Source: Erythrobacter sp. YT30
GTDB lineage: Bacteria; Pseudomonadota; Alphaproteobacteria; Sphingomonadales; Sphingomonadaceae
Assembly (NCBI RefSeq): GCF_001542875.1
Contig: NZ_LMAF01000002.1
Coordinates: 1,635,501 to 1,699,500, forward strand
Length of the DNA stretch: 64,000 bases
Reading direction: 5' to 3'
The position numbers and the translations under genes were made by a program. This document shows, piece by piece, positions 51,344-60,499 of this stretch (positions are counted from its first letter, which is position 1; the number at the start of each line of letters is the position of its first letter). The notes under the pieces were generated by a model. That model searched no databases and was not told where the DNA came from. It saw only the letters and a program-made list of their open reading frames with translations.

Positions 51344-54300
51344 GTGCCGTTTGATCCTATCTCGCCACTTATTGAGCGTCTGGAAGACCTCGTCCCAACA
51401 GACCACACGCGCTCTTCCGACCTTCATTTGGCGCGGCGTTTGATCGCGCAAGATATACGTCGCGAGGCGATTGAAGGTGGTATTGAACAAGAAGATCTGA
51501 AGCGGCTTGACGAAGAGATTTCTGCCACCGTTGGTGATTTGGAAGAAGAATCGCTGGGTCGGTTAATTGATCGGAGTCGAGGCGGCGCAATCGCGGTTCC
51601 TTTCCCTGGTTTGGGGACGCCCAAGATCGCTGTTGACCTTCCCGACAGGCTTGGGCCGTTTCGTTCCCCACTTGGCGATGTGATCGACTTGGGTCGATTG
51701 CTTCCAGCCCAGTGGGACGCGATCGGCATCGACGGATCTGACGCGCCTGGCATCTTTGTGCCCAAGGGCGGCGCAAAGGCATCGCGAACCAGGATCAAGT
51801 TAAAGTTCGAGGACGGCACACTTTGGGTGCGTACTGACCTGCTTGTTTCCGAGCCTTTTGAAGAGCTCGACGAGAAGACCTATGTCAGCATTCCGGTCGC
51901 GGCTCTAGAAGGGTCGCTCAAGTCACAGCGAGGCATGGCTGCGACTGATCCGATGAGTGGGAAGCTTGCGATCAAGCTCAGATATCCCGCTGGCCCTATC
52001 GAGGTCTATGGCGACATTGCGCTCCATCCGCCCAAGGAGCTGGAAATTGCCTTTGATGGATCGGGTAAGACGACGTTCACGATGTCGCAAGGCTCGGTCA
52101 AGTTCGGCGACGAGACAATTGAGCTCAAGCCAATCGATAGTATCGCCTTCGACCCCCAACACACCCGTTTGATCTTTCTGGCCAAGCCCGATCCCAATGG
52201 AGTCGATCTGTCGAACCTGTCGCATGTCTTTGCCAAAGGAGAAGGAGGGCTTAGCTTCGCGCAAACGGGTTGGGCCCTGCCCACACAATTGATAGCTGAC
52301 CCTGCAGCGCTTGCTCAAATGGCACCGACAGGAGGTTGGGTGTTTCAGCTGAAGGGCGCAGCAGACGTGTCCTGGGAGGGTTTGGAGGATCCGGTTTCGC
52401 TCCAAGACCCCTGGTTTGAATGCGCCATCGACAACTGGATCCTTGATGGATTCTGGAAAGACGATGAAACGCGCTTCCCGCTTGAAGGCTGGCTGGTTGA
52501 AGGCGGGCGGCAGAGATTGGACCTCGATCTGCCGACCAAAGGCAGGGCGGCGATTGGAAGCGATCCGGCCAATGGGCATTTCGCAACTTTCATCGCCGAT
52601 CTCGAGGAAGTGTTCTCCCATCCGATTGATGCTGAAGGCAAACCCGCGCGATTGGGCAGGACGCGCGTGACCGCTCTGATCAGTCAAGGTGATGGGAAAC
52701 CTCGCCGAATTGGCATCAAGGCGGTTTCCTCGCCCAAGAGCGAATTCAAGCAGTTTGTGATCGAGAACGCGGTGTTTCAAGTCGATGCGAGCGAACTTGC
52801 TGGCATCGAAGGCACTCTTGATACGCCGGTTACGATGGATTTGGGGCGGGTGCGTCTGAGGATGCGGGCGCTTGGCTGGTATCCGATCCTGCCCGATCCC
52901 TATGTTGCGAATTTCGGAGCTGGCCCGATTGCGCAACGCCCGACCACGATCGTCACCGATGTGAGGTGGAACAAGGAGAAAATTGACGTCTCCTTTACCG
53001 GTGGTTTCCATTTGCTCGACGCCACGCAATTGAGACCGTCCGATCCGCAAATTGTTGGCACGGACATCAATCCCGACAACTTGCGCAAGGGCGGGCTGAC
53101 TCACAGCGGGCGCGCGCTGCGATCGGAAGAACAGCTCGGCCAGTTTGAGCGCCAGCGGAGGCTGGCCGGCGCGTTCAAGGGCAGCAAGGCAACTCAGACA
53201 GGCAGGCGCTCCTGGATCAAGGAATCGGAGCGATTCCGCCAAGTGGGCCTGCGTATGCTCGATGTATCGACCAATCGCGATCAGATTGGCGTGGCGCTCA
53301 AAATCGGCAGTTCGGAGGCAAGCAGCCCGCCAATTGCCACTCATGCGGGAGGATTTGCAGGCGCATTTGGCGCTACCGAACGCAGTCGCAACTTCCGTGT
53401 TTCGGGCATGTCCATGGTGACCTTGATGTCCGATGTCCGGGTGTTCGCGCTGCCGCAGATCCAGTGGGAGCCTGTCCGCACTCTGGACGTCGACCAAGAC
53501 CTGATAACTCTGGGATATTTCCCCACCCCGCTGGCTTCAGCCGATGATGGCGGGGCCACCCAGATCACCTCCGAAGCCCCTCGGCTCGCGCCGGTCATTC
53601 CCGATCTGACGGTTCAGTCGATGGTCGACGCCTTCGATGATGGCGAGCCGATGCAGATGGTCACGACCCTGCCCTTCGGGATAAGCGCTCTTCTGAAACT
53701 CAGACCGACCGGCGATTCCGAGCAGCATGCCGATCAGGTCCGCCGGGTCGAGCCAACATTCGAAGCCTACGATATGACCGGCGGGCTTCAGCTTGCTTTT
53801 GAGGCGGGCGAAAGTCAGGCTGAGCCGCCCTATATGGATCCCGGGTTCCGGGGCTACAGCTATCAATGGGCGAATGGGGTCGATCTGGAAACGGGCGCTC
53901 GTCGCAACATTTCCGTTCTCGGTTCCGTGGCTGATCCTGATGGATCGGTAGAAGCACTGTTCAATCAGGAATTCCTACTGTCTCGTCCGCGGGTGCCGGT
54001 AAACCGGCTCGATATCAGCGGATATGGCGCGTCAATGTTCAGCGACTGGCGCAATCCGTTTGCCGCCTTTGCCGAAGCCGCCAAAGTCGAATTTCAGGTA
54101 ACGGTCGGCCGAACCGTTCTCGAAATCGTCAAGTTTGTCAGCGTGCTTTATCCATGGGGAATTCGCGTAACCCGCTCGGTCACGATCGAGCGCGGTTCGG
54201 GTGCGGGTGTGGTACGCAGAGACACGGGCTGGCAAGCGACATCGCCGGGCCTGCTCGATTTCCGATATGTGCCTGAAGGAGAGGCCGAACCGGTCGAGTC

Positions 54301-56134
54301 TCCCTATGTCATGCATCCCGGCCTGCTGCGCGGCGTTTTCGATGTCGAACGCATCCGTCCGGCTGACCGTGGACGCATCGATCTACCCTCTGGCGGTGCG
54401 GTTCTGCCAATGATGTTTGATGCCGATTTCGAGATCGGCACCGATAGCAAGTTCGTGCGCGCACCTTCGAAAGGTGTGCTTGGTTTCCTCCACCTCGAGC
54501 CGGTGGGTGAGCCGATATCGAGCCAGGATCTGGACGATCTGATTGAGACTATGGGCCCGGTGGGCGGGCCTTTGAATGTGGATCTCGAAATCGACAATTC
54601 CAGGATGACCTGCCGGATAGTGCGTGCCGAAATTGCAGCGTCGCAATCAACCAGCGGGCCGGTTCTGGCTGGAGCTATCACCGGCCTGCCGGAATTCAGC
54701 AATGCCGGAAGCTGGTCAGTGGCGGCCTTTGCCGGGCCCGGGGCGGCAGGCGAGCCTCAAGAAGCCCGCACTGTGGACGAGGGAGTGTCCCTGGTGCGTC
54801 GCGGAATGAGTGGACCACCAAGGAATGGGCGAATTCACGTCCCAACCCCTGATCCGCACATTCGCTTTGCCGATGCGGCGGATCTGTTCGCGACATCGCC
54901 GGAGCGCGATTACGCGTTTCTGCAGACCTGTCCGACTCACACCTTCGCTTATCGTCGGCCGTCGATTGAAATTGGAGCGCAACATATCGATGCCGGTCTG
55001 CCGCCGCTGTTCGCAGATGTGATGGTTCGGACCACAGGTGGCTCGATATTCCCGCCCGAAGACATTGCGATCACGCTGCCAGCAAGCACCGAGCTGGTGA
55101 CCGATACCGGTGTCCCACGGCTCGGCAATCCGATCAGTATGTCGATTACGCGCGGGCCCGTTACTTTGTCGGATTCGGACATTGGTGGGGGCAAGCTGGA
55201 GTATCGCGGAGCGAGCCTTTGGCTTGAAATAGGAGCGACAGATTGGTGCGTAAAGATTCCGCATGTCGAAATACAAAACACCATTCTTGGTATCGAGAAT
55301 GTGAGTGCACTTCGTCTCGACATTATGGGAGGGAGCGGTCGGCCAAACCGACTGGAAAACGTAGTCTCTGTCCTGGGCGGTTTCTTCGCTGATATCTTCG
55401 ATGTCATCCCAGGGTTTGGTTCTGAGCGCGACGTGCCTTCTCAAGACTTGAGAGCTACCAATGCCAAGTACAAAGTCAAATTCAAATACAGTCAGATTTT
55501 TGGCGGGAAGTTAGCAAAAGTAGGGCCTGGATCCACCATTGCATTGTACGCAAAGATCTGGGGCGAATTTGGGGTCGAAAAGGTTTCTGTTCCGGACGAC
55601 AAGACGCCTCCAGAAATTCTAGCCATGGGCGAAGAGCTCAGCGTTACGCGTGATTTTCTGGGTGCCGGCGTCGGATTCGAAGCAAGAGGCGAGGTCCCTT
55701 TTAGTTGGGGCTTGTTGGTCATCGCCCTGGCGCTGGATCTTGGCTACTCGCGAGCCTCGCGGGTAGCGATACCAGGTACCTCGTCGACTCTACCTGCCAA
55801 GACGAAGGCCACAGCAGTTGTCCGCGTGGAAGTAGGTGCGGGTGTTGGCAAGAAGTTAGGTCCGTTTGAAGCCAAGGGTTACTTGATCGGAATATTCCTT
55901 TTTGCGGAAGAAGGAGAGGCGATCAGTTATGGTGTGGGGCTAAGAGGGGAGTTCAAAGCCGATTTACGCTTAGTAAAAGTGAAGATATATATCGAAATCT
56001 TGGGAATTTATCTTCTTGAACCGCCAAAGAAGTTCATCGTTGGCCAAGCAGAAATTGGAATTAATGTAAAGGTAGCTGCATTTATATCAATCAAATACTC
56101 ATTCACTGCCGCGATCAAAAAAGAAGTAGGCTGA
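51344..56134 (+). CDS. Giant protein of unknown function, first gene of two-gene locus
   Basis: A 1,596-residue protein from GTG 51344 (GGAG six bases upstream; a TTG nine codons earlier lacks a site). There is no signal peptide. Residues 1-75 are helical and charged (LIERLEDLVPTDHTRSSDLH, then ARRLIAQDIRREAIEGG). The rest is almost all beta, with long stretches of alternating hydrophobic residues. Well-formed blocks include GYSYQWANGVDLETG (about 835), DISGYGASMFSDWRNPF (about 890), VLYPWGIRVTRSVTIERGSG (about 935) and YVMHPGLLRGVFDVERIRP (about 987). The last 150 residues are glycine-rich amphipathic strands with hydrophobic runs (WGLLVIALALDLGYSRA, YLIGIFLFAEE) and come from DNA that is AT-richer than the rest. 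I recognise no domain. Partner gene follows after 12 bp. Confidence 0.88.
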   Translation: MPFDPISPLIERLEDLVPTDHTRSSDLHLARRLIAQDIRREAIEGGIEQEDLKRLDEEISATVGDLEEESLGRLIDRSRGGAIAVPFPGLGTPKIAVDLPDRLGPFRSPLGDVIDLGRLLPAQWDAIGIDGSDAPGIFVPKGGAKASRTRIKLKFEDGTLWVRTDLLVSEPFEELDEKTYVSIPVAALEGSLKSQRGMAATDPMSGKLAIKLRYPAGPIEVYGDIALHPPKELEIAFDGSGKTTFTMSQGSVKFGDETIELKPIDSIAFDPQHTRLIFLAKPDPNGVDLSNLSHVFAKGEGGLSFAQTGWALPTQLIADPAALAQMAPTGGWVFQLKGAADVSWEGLEDPVSLQDPWFECAIDNWILDGFWKDDETRFPLEGWLVEGGRQRLDLDLPTKGRAAIGSDPANGHFATFIADLEEVFSHPIDAEGKPARLGRTRVTALISQGDGKPRRIGIKAVSSPKSEFKQFVIENAVFQVDASELAGIEGTLDTPVTMDLGRVRLRMRALGWYPILPDPYVANFGAGPIAQRPTTIVTDVRWNKEKIDVSFTGGFHLLDATQLRPSDPQIVGTDINPDNLRKGGLTHSGRALRSEEQLGQFERQRRLAGAFKGSKATQTGRRSWIKESERFRQVGLRMLDVSTNRDQIGVALKIGSSEASSPPIATHAGGFAGAFGATERSRNFRVSGMSMVTLMSDVRVFALPQIQWEPVRTLDVDQDLITLGYFPTPLASADDGGATQITSEAPRLAPVIPDLTVQSMVDAFDDGEPMQMVTTLPFGISALLKLRPTGDSEQHADQVRRVEPTFEAYDMTGGLQLAFEAGESQAEPPYMDPGFRGYSYQWANGVDLETGARRNISVLGSVADPDGSVEALFNQEFLLSRPRVPVNRLDISGYGASMFSDWRNPFAAFAEAAKVEFQVTVGRTVLEIVKFVSVLYPWGIRVTRSVTIERGSGAGVVRRDTGWQATSPGLLDFRYVPEGEAEPVESPYVMHPGLLRGVFDVERIRPADRGRIDLPSGGAVLPMMFDADFEIGTDSKFVRAPSKGVLGFLHLEPVGEPISSQDLDDLIETMGPVGGPLNVDLEIDNSRMTCRIVRAEIAASQSTSGPVLAGAITGLPEFSNAGSWSVAAFAGPGAAGEPQEARTVDEGVSLVRRGMSGPPRNGRIHVPTPDPHIRFADAADLFATSPERDYAFLQTCPTHTFAYRRPSIEIGAQHIDAGLPPLFADVMVRTTGGSIFPPEDIAITLPASTELVTDTGVPRLGNPISMSITRGPVTLSDSDIGGGKLEYRGASLWLEIGATDWCVKIPHVEIQNTILGIENVSALRLDIMGGSGRPNRLENVVSVLGGFFADIFDVIPGFGSERDVPSQDLRATNAKYKVKFKYSQIFGGKLAKVGPGSTIALYAKIWGEFGVEKVSVPDDKTPPEILAMGEELSVTRDFLGAGVGFEARGEVPFSWGLLVIALALDLGYSRASRVAIPGTSSTLPAKTKATAVVRVEVGAGVGKKLGPFEAKGYLIGIFLFAEEGEAISYGVGLRGEFKADLRLVKVKIYIEILGIYLLEPPKKFIVGQAEIGINVKVAAFISIKYSFTAAIKKEVG

Positions 56135-56146
56135 AGAGGAATTGAG

Positions 56147-59100
56147 ATGGAAGCTCCAAGACTCACACTTCTGCCATTCCTCGATAGTTGGGATCCCGAT
56201 CTGACCCGGCTGACACTCAATGTCATGACAATCCCGATCGGCGATCCCCGGCAACCGCTCAACTCGTCAGTTGCGTCAGTGCCGGCCGCCCCAAAATTTG
56301 ACGGGGCAAATATCGAACTTGCGCCTCATATCTCGACCACACTGACCACAGTTCCCATTGCTGACCCTGATCTGGCGACAGGGCAAACATTGACGCTGAC
56401 CGCCCCTGCCGGTCAGACGCAAATCTATGATGATATGGCGGCTCAGTTCCAGATCACCAAGCCGCAGTCTGCTTTTGAAAGAAAGAGCGAATTTCGGCTC
56501 GCCAAATATCTGCCGCACACTTACCGCAGCAGCTTCGGGTTTACAGCACCCAAGACCGACCTTGCGGTAATCGACGACAGCTATTTCTGCGCGCTGCGTT
56601 GCCGCAAGAAAACGCCGATAACCGAAGTTCCCAACGATCCCGAGATCAGCTGGGGAGAGGTCTATGCGATGATGATGCGCCATCCGGAAATGGCGCGTGC
56701 TGCTGGCCTTTTGCACACGGTCACTATCGATCTCGGCGGCGCATTTCCTGGCGGCTGGATATTCTTCAACCTCGCCAGTGGGAGCCCGTTTGCAGCGCAG
56801 GCTGCGGCTGATCCGGAATATCTCAAGATTTTCGGAACCCGCGTGCCGGAGCTGGCGACCGACAAGAAACGCGCAGTTTTCACGCCGGTCTCGTTCCCGA
56901 TTGCTGCCGATGCTGCAGCGCAGGCGGCGCTGGGTCCATTCGACGAAGTGTTCGATGAAGCGATCAGCTTCGATGACGGCTTCGCCAAGCTGGTCCATGC
57001 TCGCCAACCCGACACCACCGACCTGGCGGCTGATGACGGCGGAGGCCAGCAATTGGTGACGGATCCGGGCATTCAGCTCGGTTGGGACGATGAGGACATC
57101 CTGATCGGAATGAATCGCGGGATAAGCGACAACCCCGATGGTTCTCCAGCTCCCGAGGCACCCTCTGGTGTGCTGGGCTATCGCGTCGATGTGCGCGAGG
57201 AAGGTGGTAGTGCGTGGACGTCTTTGTGCCGGATAGAAGGCGCTGCAGGCACGGTTTTCTCGGGAGTGACGCTTGGGGCGCTGGATGGCGAGCTGAACGT
57301 CGAAGTGCATCCCGCGCAGGTAGAAACGCAATTCTGGATACCGACCTATTATACGCGGTGGATTGGCGGCTCGCTGGTCGCCCCCAGCGAGCAAACGCAG
57401 AAAATGTCCGGAGAGGAGCTATTTCCCGATCCGGATCCTTATTCTGGGGTCGCTGCCGATGATGTGCCGCTGCGCTATGGTTCGAGCTATGAATTCAGAG
57501 TGCGCATGGCCGACATGGCCGGGGGCGGTCCGGATTGGACAGCGGAGCCCGAAAATCCGGGTGACCGTCCGATTGCATCGCTCGACATGCGGCGCAAGGT
57601 GCGCCCGCGCCCGCCGGAGCTTGGACAGCTCCAACCAAACACCATCGTGCCGGCCAGCATCCAGATTTCGCGACCCCGGCTGGGCTTTCCCGCTGCTCTG
57701 TTCACGGGGCATCCGCAGGCCTTGTCCGCGCTTGATGCGATATTGACTGCCAATTCGACGGCTGCACCCGCCAATGTGCAACCGCTCACGATCCCCGATC
57801 CGGACACTCCGTTGTTGCAGATCGATGTCTTCGTGGAGCTTCCGGCTTTCGACAGAAGCGGCGACAGGGAAGGCTTCACCCGCTTGTCCCGCACCTATCG
57901 GGCCTTTCCCGATCTGACCGATCTCACCGCAGAGACGCCGCTGTCGCTGGATTTCATCTGGGTTACGACCCCGCGACTGAGCGACCGAGTCTGGCCGGAT
58001 GCAGCCCTCGCGGTTGCAGAGACTGGACCGATAGAATTGCCCACCGCCCGCAACGTCCGGATCGAAGTCCGCGCGATTGGCAACAGCGACCTGACCTATT
58101 GGTCGACCGAAGAGGCGCTGATCGGAAATGCCGCACCCTTGTGGGAATCGACCATCAGAGTCGCGGCGCCTGAGAATCACACCATAATCGATGCAATCGA
58201 TCCGGCGGCGGCGCTGACATCGGCCTATCTACAGCCGGAGATTATTCCCAATGCGCGCACGCTGTCAGCGCCGACACAAGCGCGTTCTTCGCCACTTGCA
58301 GCAACGCGATTGGCGACGTCGCTTGAGCTTTTGAACGACTCCGGTGCCATATACGCGCCGCCAGGGCGAAGGGTTGTCTTTGCTTGCAACGGACTGACGC
58401 ATAGCACGGCGCCGGATCAGTCCAGCATCACGTTCACAAGTGCGGCAGAGCTAACGACAACCTGGATCAACGCTCTGCGAATACCGATTGACCGCGACTG
58501 GTCGTGGATCGGGCTGTCGCCGCAGGGTCTGGAGATCACACGCACGTTATCGGTGAGGAACAGCGGAACGTCGATCGATACGAAGGTCGCATCGGTGCCG
58601 GTCCCGCACTCGGTCAACCTGCAGGCGTCAAGCGGGGAACCGGACCGAGAGCGGTTTGAGATCATTCTGTTCGATGCATTCCAGCCACCCATGAACAATA
58701 GCGGGTTCCCGCGTGAAGTGTTGGTGAGCTACTCTGTCACGGCGCATCGCGAAGCGGGCGGAAGCGATCCTACTGTGTCAATCGACACGCGGCTACCAAT
58801 CGTCACTCCGCCGCGCGTGGCCCCGCAGATTGTGTCAGCCGGACACGCGCTGTCTCCGTTCACACGCGACCCCGATTATGCCGAAACGGGAAATCGAGAA
58901 CGCCGCCTGTGGCTCGAATTTGCCGACGATCCGCGCAAGGACCCTGACGATAAGATATTCGGCCGAGTGCTGGCGCTTGCTCCCGATCCCATGTTGCTGC
59001 CGCAATATGAGCCCGATCCCGACGCACCATCCCTCGCTGAAATCGATCTTGATCCCGAGCTGATCCGTTTGATCAGACCTGGTCAGGCAGAGGACTTTGC

Positions 59101-59776
59101 GGGGCTTTCAGCGATGCAGCCGCTTATTCCGTCGGTGGACAGCCCTTTGCACTTCGCAGTGCCGTTGCCGCCCAGCATCGATTCCGGTGATCCTGAATTG
59201 TTTGGGTTCTTCACCATGGAATTTCGAGTGGGGCATCCGAAGAGCACCGACACCAATCCCTTCTGGTCGACCGCTCAAGGCCGGTTCGGACCACCGATGG
59301 TCATCGAGGGAATTCAGTTCCCGGCGCCGCAGATGGAAGTGGCTGCGCGGCTGATCAAAAATACCTATCAAGTCATCGCACATTACGCCCAGCCAGTGCG
59401 CAATGGCCTGCGCATTCCCTTGACCCGGCCCAACACCGAAATCTGGTTTGTTCTCTATGCGCGATTGATGCAAGCGGATGGGAAGACCATGCGGAATGTC
59501 CAATTGCTGACCAAGAGAGCCAGCATTCGTCGTACAGACGAAAACCCGGGGATAAGGCCAATGAAAGGCGGCGTGACCTGGAAGGTAGACGAAGTGCGAA
59601 GCGCGTTGCGGGCGCTGGGCCTAAGCTCTCAGACGCCGCTTAGCACTCTGGGCATCGAGCTTCTTCCCGAACCGAACGGCTCTTTCACGGATCCCCTGGG
59701 GGGCGATCTGGGAGAGGTGCGAATTCTGCGTTCGTCGCGGCTGATCGAAATGCCGCATGACTGCTGCGTACTTTGA
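56147..59776 (+). CDS. Giant protein of unknown function, second gene of two-gene locus
   Basis: A 1,209-residue protein with a good ribosome site (AGAGGA) 12 bp after its partner. There is no signal peptide and no membrane helix. It is rich in Pro, Asp and beta strands. Fibronectin-III-like pieces are visible: LGYRVDVREEGGSAWTSLCR near residue 344, and RYGSSYEFRVRMADMAGGGP near 443, followed by a Pro-rich linker (RKVRPRPPELGQ). Other parts include GAFPGGWIFFNLASGSPFA (about 200) and LTRPNTEIWFVLYARL (about 1090). The C-terminus is CCVL. No enzymatic motif was found. The gene pair is probably an operon. A structural or adhesive role is a guess. Confidence 0.88.
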   Translation: MEAPRLTLLPFLDSWDPDLTRLTLNVMTIPIGDPRQPLNSSVASVPAAPKFDGANIELAPHISTTLTTVPIADPDLATGQTLTLTAPAGQTQIYDDMAAQFQITKPQSAFERKSEFRLAKYLPHTYRSSFGFTAPKTDLAVIDDSYFCALRCRKKTPITEVPNDPEISWGEVYAMMMRHPEMARAAGLLHTVTIDLGGAFPGGWIFFNLASGSPFAAQAAADPEYLKIFGTRVPELATDKKRAVFTPVSFPIAADAAAQAALGPFDEVFDEAISFDDGFAKLVHARQPDTTDLAADDGGGQQLVTDPGIQLGWDDEDILIGMNRGISDNPDGSPAPEAPSGVLGYRVDVREEGGSAWTSLCRIEGAAGTVFSGVTLGALDGELNVEVHPAQVETQFWIPTYYTRWIGGSLVAPSEQTQKMSGEELFPDPDPYSGVAADDVPLRYGSSYEFRVRMADMAGGGPDWTAEPENPGDRPIASLDMRRKVRPRPPELGQLQPNTIVPASIQISRPRLGFPAALFTGHPQALSALDAILTANSTAAPANVQPLTIPDPDTPLLQIDVFVELPAFDRSGDREGFTRLSRTYRAFPDLTDLTAETPLSLDFIWVTTPRLSDRVWPDAALAVAETGPIELPTARNVRIEVRAIGNSDLTYWSTEEALIGNAAPLWESTIRVAAPENHTIIDAIDPAAALTSAYLQPEIIPNARTLSAPTQARSSPLAATRLATSLELLNDSGAIYAPPGRRVVFACNGLTHSTAPDQSSITFTSAAELTTTWINALRIPIDRDWSWIGLSPQGLEITRTLSVRNSGTSIDTKVASVPVPHSVNLQASSGEPDRERFEIILFDAFQPPMNNSGFPREVLVSYSVTAHREAGGSDPTVSIDTRLPIVTPPRVAPQIVSAGHALSPFTRDPDYAETGNRERRLWLEFADDPRKDPDDKIFGRVLALAPDPMLLPQYEPDPDAPSLAEIDLDPELIRLIRPGQAEDFAGLSAMQPLIPSVDSPLHFAVPLPPSIDSGDPELFGFFTMEFRVGHPKSTDTNPFWSTAQGRFGPPMVIEGIQFPAPQMEVAARLIKNTYQVIAHYAQPVRNGLRIPLTRPNTEIWFVLYARLMQADGKTMRNVQLLTKRASIRRTDENPGIRPMKGGVTWKVDEVRSALRALGLSSQTPLSTLGIELLPEPNGSFTDPLGGDLGEVRILRSSRLIEMPHDCCVL

Positions 59777-59929
59777 ACTGATTAAGTCTCTCTTGGCAAT
59801 TTGGAGGCGCGCTTGTGAAGTGAGTATGCCAGCCAATCTACACTTTGGAAGCTCGTCAAAAATTTTGGAATGTCACAGTCATTATCGGCCAAGAGTATTC
59901 TGGACTTCATTCAGCCAATTGAAGTGGTG

Positions 59930-59952
59930 TCCGCAATTGGGTCGATTGCGGA
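59930..59952. repeat. Module-junction hairpin repeat, copy 5
   Basis: Perfect 8-bp arms TCCGCAAT (59930-59937) and ATTGCGGA (59945-59952) around TGGGTCG, preceded by G. It is a variant of the GTCCGCTT family, with the TTGGGTCG loop typical of the inverted 40.8-kb copy. Confidence 0.65.
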
Positions 59953-60059
59953 AAGTCAGGTCCTGGCCAACCGAGGCAAAATGTGGACTGTCTTCTGACG
60001 GCTCATTTGCTGAGCTAACCAATACCCGAGAAAAGCCGTCCGCAAGCGCTCGAATGCAA

Positions 60060-60097
60060 GTGGCGGTTTCTCGACCGAAGATCAGAGAAACCGCCAC
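60060..60097. terminator. Perfect 13-bp hairpin between convergent genes
   Basis: Arms GTGGCGGTTTCTC (60060-60072) and GAGAAACCGCCAC (60085-60097) with a 12-base loop. No T run follows on either strand, so termination is only inferred from its place downstream of both the giant operon and the lipoprotein gene. Confidence 0.5.
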
Positions 60098-60123
60098 ATT
60101 TGTCAGCAGAGAAACGCAGACAC

Positions 60124-60429
60124 TCAGCAGCCGAGCTGCTCTTGACGTGTCCGAATGTGCTTAGCCGCATTTTTATGTTCAGCAGCTTCAATTTCTTCGA
60201 TGATTGAATCTCCCAGAGCCCAGTTTGATAAATCGCCTTTCGTGACCATGAAAAGGGCGGAATTTGCCGCAGAGCTTTCGTCGTGTTCGCGCTTGCTCTC
60301 GAGCTCATAATCGAGCGCAACGGCGAGTTGCGGACACGATAGACTGTTTAGGCGCGAGACTTTCGTGTCAGATAAAGTGGAGCAGCCCGCAATCAGAACA
60401 GTCGCTAAAGTGATAATCAGTTTACGCAT
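60124..60429 (-). CDS. Small lipoprotein, hypothetical
   Basis: A 101-residue protein with a clear lipoprotein signal (KLIITLATVLIAGCSTL; LIAGC lipobox, Cys at residue 16). The mature part is helical and hydrophilic (LDYELESKREHDESSAANSA and DSIIEEIEAAEHKNAAKHI), with further Cys residues at SLSCPQL and the C-terminal LGC. ATG 60429 is preferred over an extension to 60474. It has no recognised family. It is probably anchored in the outer membrane, as it lacks Asp at +2. Confidence 0.75.
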   Translation of the reverse strand: MRKLIITLATVLIAGCSTLSDTKVSRLNSLSCPQLAVALDYELESKREHDESSAANSALFMVTKGDLSNWALGDSIIEEIEAAEHKNAAKHIRTRQEQLGC

Positions 60430-60499
60430 TGTGTTTCTCCGTTTTGAGTAAAGGTGGGGAGCGACGCTCCCCAATCAGCCGCGCACGCTCTGTGCAGGA

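Larger units (their letters stand above)
59777..60123. other. Intergenic region after the giant operon, no gene seen
   Basis: About 350 bases between convergent genes. It contains two hairpins (59930-59952 and 60060-60097) described separately. Open frames across it lack ribosome sites and domain-like sequence. Confidence 0.5.

Noticed and set aside
51923..53497. A 524-codon open frame on the minus strand inside the first giant gene
   Set aside because: It is the shadow of the coding strand's codon bias: no ribosome site, no domain-like order, and it runs fully antisense to an intact gene.
56276..57394. A 372-codon minus-strand frame inside the second giant gene
   Set aside because: Same reason: antisense shadow without ribosome site or recognisable fold.
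59757..60164. A 135-codon plus-strand frame after the giant operon
   Set aside because: It overlaps the giant gene end and the hairpins, lacks a ribosome site and has low-complexity, non-domain sequence.
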